From the NCBI GenBank assembly GCA_036873135.1, contig JAPTYO010000009.1, positions 21,225,756 through 21,289,755 of the forward strand: DNA of 64,000 nt, read 5' to 3'. The notes under the pieces are model-generated. The model was not told the origin of the DNA. It was given only the letters and a program-made list of their open reading frames with translations, and did not search any database. A program made the position numbers and the translations under genes. The stretch's first letter is position 1, and every line of letters begins with the position of its first letter. The DNA is from Clarkia xantiana subsp. parviflora. Taxonomy: Eukaryota > Streptophyta > Magnoliopsida > Myrtales > Onagraceae. Below are positions 58,861-64,000 of this stretch, piece after piece.

Positions 58861-59518
58861 TGTTGGATCCCAGACTCGGGGGGGGGGGGGGGGGGGTGTC
58901 GGGTCCTGGTGTGGATGTCTTGCGGGGTGTCGGTATGCCGGGTCGTCACGCTTGTCCGTAAGCGCGCACCTCCAGATACCTGCACAAAGGGTAATATCGC
59001 ACACCACGTAGAGGGGGTGGAGTGCGATGAACCCTCTCCGATGCTTAAATCAGAAATCTAGAGAGAGAAAGTTAGAGAGAGGTCAGAGCTTCCTTTGTCA
59101 ACTTCATTATGAAATGGGTGACCAAGGTTCCTATTTATAAGGAACTTTGGACTCTAAACTGGTTTTGAATGGTCCGACACCGGTTTAATGTAAAATATGA
59201 ACCGGGCGTGGACGAGCGTAAAGTTGACATCGGGAAGCCCCGCACATGTAGTGTATATGTAGGGGTTTGCGCGTCGCCGGGGGAACAATCCGGACCACAC
59301 CGAGGTATGAGGACAATCCAGTGTGGTCCGGGTTGTCGCGACAAACTGGAGGTCCGGATTGTGGTGACAATCCAGATGAGTTTTCGTTCCGGGACGCGTA
59401 CGCGCGCGTCCTAAACCGTTTTAAGCTCGCGGGTAAATAATTTGGAGCCGTTGATGGGTTTGACGTGTAAACGAAGTCCGAATATATATAAAACGAATCC
59501 GAATCGGACGTATACCCA
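58861..59518 (-). repeat. 5' LTR of retroelement 2
   Basis: Homologous over its full length to 27804-28428. The plus-strand start TGTTGGATCCCAGACTCGG is followed by a run of 19 Gs (58878-58896). A minus-strand TATA-like CTTATAAATAGG lies near 59140. Its outer end reads TATACCCAGTG instead of TATACCCATCA, so the terminal bases are altered or lost. Confidence 0.85.
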
Positions 59519-59917
59519 GTGATTGGAAAGGAGGGCGCCTGGGTGTGTTATAAAAAGGGAAGGCAGAGGCCATCAATCACTACTCAACTTAGCGTTTAGG
59601 CTTGTAAAATCATTAACTCGACTTTATCAGTAAAGTCTCTTTGTTTTAATTTGCTGATGGGAAAATGTGGTGATATTGGAGTAAAAGTAAAAAAATTTAT
59701 CTTAGGCAGATACAACACATATCATAAACTATTCACTGCTAATCACCCTAAGGTATCATTATCTCAAATACTTTGAACTGTAATTTTCTCTAAATTAATA
59801 ATGCAAGCAATAAGTAAGCTTATAAGTTTGAGTGTGGCAACTTGAGGTATTTGATATGGGAAAAAAAAAAAAAGTTACTTTCTAGACCCCTCCCTCGGTT
59901 TTCTTCATAAACTTCCA
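59519..59917. other. Flanking sequence right of retroelement 2, no gene
   Basis: It contains a TATA-like GTTATAAAAAGGG (about 59548), as might occur in a promoter, followed by leader-like sequence, but no open frame worth calling. Confidence 0.35.
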
Positions 59918-59927
59918 TTATTTTATA

Positions 59928-60486
59928 GGGTTAATTACCAAATAGCTAGCTGAACTTTAGACATAAGTGCAAATAACTAGCTGAACTTTTTTTTGGACCA
60001 AATAGCTAGCTGAACTTTTTAAAAGTAGCAATTAACTAGCTATGCTAATTTTTTGGTTAAAAACTAATAGAATTTCTAACATGAGGAACACGTGATGACA
60101 CATAACCAAAAAAATCCACACGTCGTACACCATGATTGTTGAAGACGGTAGAGAACTGCTCATTCAAGAATTTCGTAAGATAAATTCGCCTCTAGGAAGC
60201 GAATTGGTTCGGAAAAAATAATATTGCAATATTTCGGAAAAAAAAAACGACATTCATTCAAAAGAAATACGAAGTGTATATTTGGTTACGAAAATATGTT
60301 GGCACCAATTTCAGTCGGTCAACTGCTATCACGTGAGGAATTCAATTTATTTTTAACCAAAAAAATAACAAAGCTATCTAATTACTACTTTAGAGAAAGA
60401 CTAGCTAGCTATTTGCTCTAAAAATAAGTTTAGCTACCTATCTGCACTTTTAAAGAAAGTTCAGCTAGCTATTTGGTATTTAACCC
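59928..60486. mobile_element. Inverted-repeat MITE, 559 bp
   Basis: The left end GGGTTAATTACCAAATAGCT matches the inverted right end GGGTTAAATACCAAATAGCT. CTAGCTGAACTTT occurs three times on the left and inverted on the right. The flanks carry a 10-bp identity TTATTTTATA (59918-59927 and 60487-60496), probably a 9-bp duplication plus one chance base, as in Mutator-like elements. It encodes no transposase. Confidence 0.83.
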
Positions 60487-60496
60487 TTATTTTATA

Positions 60497-60858
60497 TCTA
60501 TGTCTCCATCCAAGACTCCAAGTCTCAACCATAGTTATAGGCTGCCAAGCGGTGCAAATTAAAAAGCCATACATTTTCAATTTGTATCCAACTGTGTAAT
60601 GTAACGGCTAAGGGCGGTGGTGACGCACGGTGGGGAGCGGCGGAAGAGAAGCGCACGGTGAGCAGACGACGGATGGATGGAGTTTTAGGGGGGGAGGGGC
60701 AGAGAGGGTTTGAGAATGAGTGACGACGGTCAGACGGTTGGTTGTTCTTACGGAGGAGTTCTATAGACTGCACTTTACGTTTGAATACACTTTGGTTTTG
60801 TGTTTCCGGTTTGTGAACTTTTTATTAGACCGAACCGGTACTCTTTGGAAAAAAATAA
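60497..60858. other. Spacer between two inverted-repeat elements
   Basis: A GC-richer minus-strand frame (60773-60525) is serine/proline-rich and not recognisable. It may be a remnant of a gene leader. No firm feature. Confidence 0.3.
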
Positions 60859-62041
60859 GGGTTAAGAACACAATAGGGGCCTGAATATTTGCCCATGTTG
60901 CCAAAAGGGGTCTGAATTGAAAAAACGTATTATTAAGGGCCTGAATTTTGAGTTTTGTGTTTTTTCAAGTCTCCGTCCAAATTTTCTGTTAAATCTAACA
61001 GAATTACGTGAAAAGACAAAAATACCATTTTGTAATTATTATACAATTTATCAATTTAATTAATAAAATGTGAAATGTCTAAAATACCCCTACACACTAA
61101 TTATGCCCTTAAGGCCACCACGCTCCGTCCACCGCCCGGCGACCACCACCCGGCTCCGGCGACCACCACCGGCCTCCGGCGACCGCCACCGGCCAAAAAA
61201 GCTCCAATTGGAGCTCCGAAGCTCCGATCGGAGCCAAAAAAGCTCCGATCGGAGCTTTGGAGCTCCGGTCGGAGCCACAAAGCTCCGATCGGAGCTCTGT
61301 GGCTCCCGATCGGAGCCACAGGGCTCCAGATCGGAGCTTTGTGGCTCCCGATCGGAGCCACAGGGCTCCAGATCGGAGCTCTGTGGCTCCGATCGGGAGC
61401 CACAGGGCTCCAGATCGGAGCTCTGTGGCTCCGATCGGGAGCCACAGGGCTCCAGATCGGAGCTCTGTGGCTCCCGATCGGAGCTCTGTGGCTCCCGATC
61501 GGAGCCACAGAGCTCCGATCTGGAGCCCTGTGGCTCCGATCTGGAGCCCTGTGGCTCCGATCGGGAGCCACAGAGCTCCGATCTGGAGCCCTGTGGCTCC
61601 GATCGGGAGCCACAGAGCTCTGATCGGAGCTTTGTGGCTCCGATCGGAGCTTTTCGGTCGTCGCCGGAGGTCGGTGGTGGTCGTCGGAGGCCGGTGGTGG
61701 TCGCCGGAGGTCGGTGGTGGTCGCCGGAGGCCGGTGGTGGTCGCCGGAGTCGGGGTGGTGGTGGTCGCCGGAGCTGTGGTGGCTTAAAGGGTATTTTCGT
61801 CATTTTAGGTCAAACATATGAGAGACACACTTTGGTCAAAGGGCATTTTCGGGTTTTCAAATTATTTTCGGTCACATGCCAAGCATGTGACCACTTTCCG
61901 TCACTTTTAACAGAAAAAATAGACGGAGATCTCACTTATACACAAAACTCAAAATTCAGGCCCTTAATAATACGTTTTTTCAATTCAGACCCCTTTTGGC
62001 AACATGGGCAAACATTCAGGCCCCTATTGTGTTCTTAACCC
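60859..62041. mobile_element. Long-inverted-repeat (foldback MULE-type) element with palindromic core
   Basis: Inverted ends of about 100 bp start GGGTTAAGAACACAATAGGG and are nearly perfect. The 9-bp duplication AAAAAATAA lies at 60850-60858 and 62042-62050. Inside are a second inverted pair of GGTGGTCGCCGGAGG-type repeats (61110-61195 and 61660-61775) and a palindromic satellite between them. Long open frames on both strands (up to 322 codons) come from the array, whose words lack stops in most frames. The family link is to 26117-26636. No transposase was found. Confidence 0.88.
61196..61650. repeat. Palindromic satellite of GCTCCGATCGGAGC words
   Basis: About 25 GATCGGAGC or GATC(T/G)GGAGC half-words alternate with AGCCACAG(A/G)GCTCC and CTCTGTGGCTCC, so each 20-30 bp word is close to its own reverse complement. 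The array is the core of the element at 60859. A single strand could fold into many alternative hairpins. Confidence 0.93.
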
Positions 62042-62050
62042 AAAAAATAA

Positions 62051-62285
62051 ATTAATGTCCTTTGGGTGATGACGATCCTCATATTATATATATATGAAAT
62101 TAATAATTTAAATTAGAAATTATTTTGCTTCTCTTATTTTAGATTAATCAAAAATAATTATACAATATTATTTATAAATATTAATAAGTTAATTCATATT
62201 TTGGACGGGTACAATAAATATTATTTTGTTACTTATATGTAATGTAGTAGGTTTGTCCGATGCAATGCGCGGAAATACAATCTAG
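62051..62285 (+). mobile_element. Helitron 3' end (fragment)
   Basis: GTCCGATGCAATGCGCGGAA, then ATACAATCTAG, ends at 62285, although the following base T and a short CCG/CGG stem are the only hallmarks. The matching 5' end was not located; it may lie left of the inverted-repeat elements. Confidence 0.45.
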
Positions 62286-62307
62286 TAAATATAAGTAGCA
62301 ATTAGAG

Positions 62308-62921
62308 GAGAAAGTATTTTGTGTGACGCTTATACCACGTTACTAATGCCACGTGGTATAAAAATTATTTTTTAATATACTATTTATCACATGCAACTTT
62401 TTAAGAAAAAAATTAAATACAAGTTATTATTAATGCAATTTTTCTTTCGAGTTTTTGTTCTTCATGGAAAGGTTTTTTTAGAGTTTAGATTTTGAGTAAT
62501 TAAACGGATTAGGTAGTTTTAGGTTTTTTTTTTTCTAAAACCCTATTAGATTTGGTGAACAGTTTGGCTGGGTGAACCCTAGAGGGTTAAAATTGGACAA
62601 ACAGTTTGACTGGGTAAATGGCTAAAATTGGGTTCACCCAACCACCAATTTTAGTCATTTAGGGTTGACCCGGCCAAACTGTACGTCCAATTTAGCCCTC
62701 TAGGGTTTATACAACCAAACTGTTCACTCAATCTAATAGTGATTTAGAAATAAAAAAAAAAAACTAAATCTATTAAATATGATTTGTTAATAATTAATGG
62801 ATTTTTTGAATTAATTGAAAGTCGGATGATTTGGAAAATTTTTCAAATATCACACTTCTATTAATTCATCGCTCCAAGTGGCATTAATGACGTGGTATAA
62901 CGTCACACAAAATACTTTTTC
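62308..62921. mobile_element. MULE-type MITE next to the host gene, 614 bp
   Basis: The left end GAGAAAGTATTTTGTGTGACG matches the inverted right end GAAAAAGTATTTTGTGTGACG. The 9-bp duplication CAATTAGAG is perfect and not low-complexity (62299-62307 and 62922-62930). A second large palindrome around AACCCTAGAGGGTTAAAATT occupies the centre (62565-62710). No coding capacity. Confidence 0.92.
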
Positions 62922-62930
62922 CAATTAGAG

Positions 62931-63344
62931 GGCTCTACGGAAATATGAATATATCAGTCAAAAAAGGAAAAATAATAATATATATTCTCTCTCTTGTCCT
63001 CATGGGCTGTCGATCGATATATATAGATATGAGGTTAGCGACTGATCTTTAACATCGCCAGTGCAAAGCTTTTCTCTTGGGTGTTTTCGAGATAGATAGG
63101 TATGGTCCTCTGTCTCTACTCTCTCTAGTCTATACTCACCCAACTCCTTCCTAAATCAGAGACCTTTTGCAACTAATCATCATCTGAATTTTTTTCTTTC
63201 TTTGTATTATTGTTCGATTTGTGTGCGACTCGTTTGTTGTTAATCCTCGTCAGTTATGCGGAGAAGTAAAAAAATCAATCAACAAAGCCAGATCTTCTTG
63301 TTTGTGTGAATTGATAATTGATTTTGTTGCTGTGTAGCACAAGG
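62931..63344 (+). promoter_or_regulatory. Promoter and spliced 5' UTR of the DUF1218-type gene
   Basis: A TATA-like GATATATATAGAT (about 63016-63028) lies about 30 bp before a likely start near 63055. A leader intron is suggested by donor GATAG|GTATGG (about 63099) and acceptor GTGTAG (about 63336), eight bases before the ATG. CT repeats (62985-62995, 63108-63130) are typical of plant promoters and leaders. Confidence 0.6.
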
Positions 63345-64000
63345 ATGGCGCTTACGATGAAGCAGATGGCTCTGATTGTGGCTGCTTTGGGTTTACTCTC
63401 CTTCATATTTGGAGTTGTTGCTGAAAATAAAAAGGTAGCAATTGCTGCTCTGTTGAAATGAAAACCCTAAATCCCAGAACTGAGCCTGCTAAATATTCTT
63501 AATTGCCTCTCTGGCGCAAATAACAAGGAAATAATCTGTTGGTTATGATTGTGCTTAACCAATTCTCCAGTTCTCATTCCATCAATCTCAAATCCTATTC
63601 TGTTTTCTTTTTTATGCCTTTCATAATATATTGGGGTTTTCTGGGAATTAGAGGATGATGATGAGTGTGTTAATAATGGGGCAAATAACACGGGAATTGA
63701 TATCCCATAATTGAGTCTGGTAATGATTGTTTATGCTTTTATGGTGCAATTAGCAAGGAAACAATTTGTTGGTTGTGCTTGACCAATCCTCTTGTTCCCG
63801 TTCAATCAAATCAATCAACACTGTTCTGTTCTGCTCTTGTTTTTGTTTTTGTTTTTGCATATACAATTGGGGAATAAGAGGATGATGATGAGTGTGTTAA
63901 TACTTTGGCAGCCAGCAAGTGGAACAGCAACAAATATCCCCGGGAAGGATGTGACGATATGCAAGTATAAGTCGGATCCATTTGTTTTGCTGGGATATCT
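63345..64000 (+). CDS. DUF1218-family plant membrane protein (5' part, cut by window end)
   Basis: Exon 1 (63345-63434) encodes 30 residues, MALTMKQMALIVAALGLLSF and onward to AENKK. It contains a hydrophobic segment (residues 9-26) that is either a signal anchor or the first membrane helix. A GT donor follows, the intron ends in TTGGCAG, and exon 2 starts at 63912 in phase 0 (PASGTATNIPGK, then TICKYKSDPFVLLGYL) and runs off the window. The pattern of an N-terminal helix, then a CKY-SDP motif and LG-L leading to the next helix, is that of plant DUF1218 proteins, small four-helix membrane proteins; some members are linked to development and cell-wall traits. The specific orthologue is not determined. 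It is the only likely host gene here. Confidence 0.82.

Larger units (their letters stand above)
27804..59518 (-). mobile_element. Retroelement 2: minus-oriented relative of retroelement 1, expanded by nested insertions
   Basis: LTRs of one family lie at 27804-28428 and 58861-59518, both in minus orientation. The left one has a purine tract on its inner side, which marks it as the 3' LTR. The right one has a primer-binding site and a gag N-terminus on its inner side, which marks it as the 5' LTR. The antisense gene at 30138-33131 lies on the plus strand, the same antisense relation as in retroelement 1. Sequence between about 35000 and 58389 is largely later or unrelated insertions. I found no clean target duplication, so pairing of the two LTRs as one insertion is inference. 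Confidence 0.65.

Noticed and set aside
61070..62038. Long overlapping open frames on both strands (up to 322 codons) in the foldback element
   Set aside because: They are produced by the palindromic GATCGGAGC satellite and GGTGGTCGCCGG repeats, which lack stops in most frames. The same words appear on both strands and no domain or codon bias supports a protein.

Overview
This window is AT-rich nuclear DNA from a flowering plant, probably a eudicot. The evidence is spliced genes, LTR retrotransposons primed by plant-type binding sites, plant Helitrons carrying RPA and RepHel genes, small terminal-inverted-repeat elements with 9-bp target duplications, a captured plant hexokinase fragment, a nuclear copy of plastid DNA, and a DUF1218-type plant membrane protein gene at the right edge. 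The species cannot be named from the sequence. Almost everything except the last kilobase is transposable-element DNA, much of it nested.

Left part (1-9302). After a minisatellite and degenerate repeats comes a complete LTR retrotransposon (1443-9297, target duplication GTAGG). It keeps only a proline/glutamine-rich gag N-terminus on the sense strand. On the opposite strand it carries a multi-exon gene. It has no protease, reverse transcriptase or integrase, so it is non-autonomous (LARD-like).

Middle-left (9303-27803). This stretch holds AT-rich degenerate repeats, a 1.4-kb minus-strand Helitron, and a plus-strand Helitron (about 14947-25491). The plus-strand Helitron was later invaded by a solo LTR (16351-17912) and by a very young LTR element with no coding capacity (18588-24643; LTRs differ at one base by eye). 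An inverted-repeat element and a 418-bp solo LTR follow.

Nested block (27804-59518). A second minus-oriented relative of the first retroelement appears to span this whole block, with its 3' LTR at the left and its 5' LTR plus gag start at the right. It carries the same antisense gene (30138-33131), here broken by plastid DNA (ycf2 and rrn16 pieces). Inside the block are Tat-like gypsy gag/protease remnants, part of a third related element, and another LTR (39156-58389) that is split twice. One interruption is an inverted-repeat element (40751-54946) that itself contains a 13.3-kb Helitron with apparently intact RPA and Rep-helicase genes. The other is a 3.1-kb Helitron that carries hexokinase exons and ends in the same 3' hairpin. 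The autonomous-looking Helitron could supply the Rep-helicase for the gene-capturing one.

Right part (59519-64000). Three inverted-repeat elements with 9- or 10-bp target duplications lie here, one with a core of GATCGGAGC-type palindromic repeats, plus a Helitron 3' end. The start of the only likely host gene (DUF1218 family, first exon at 63345) follows; one of the elements ends about 100 bp upstream of its probable promoter.
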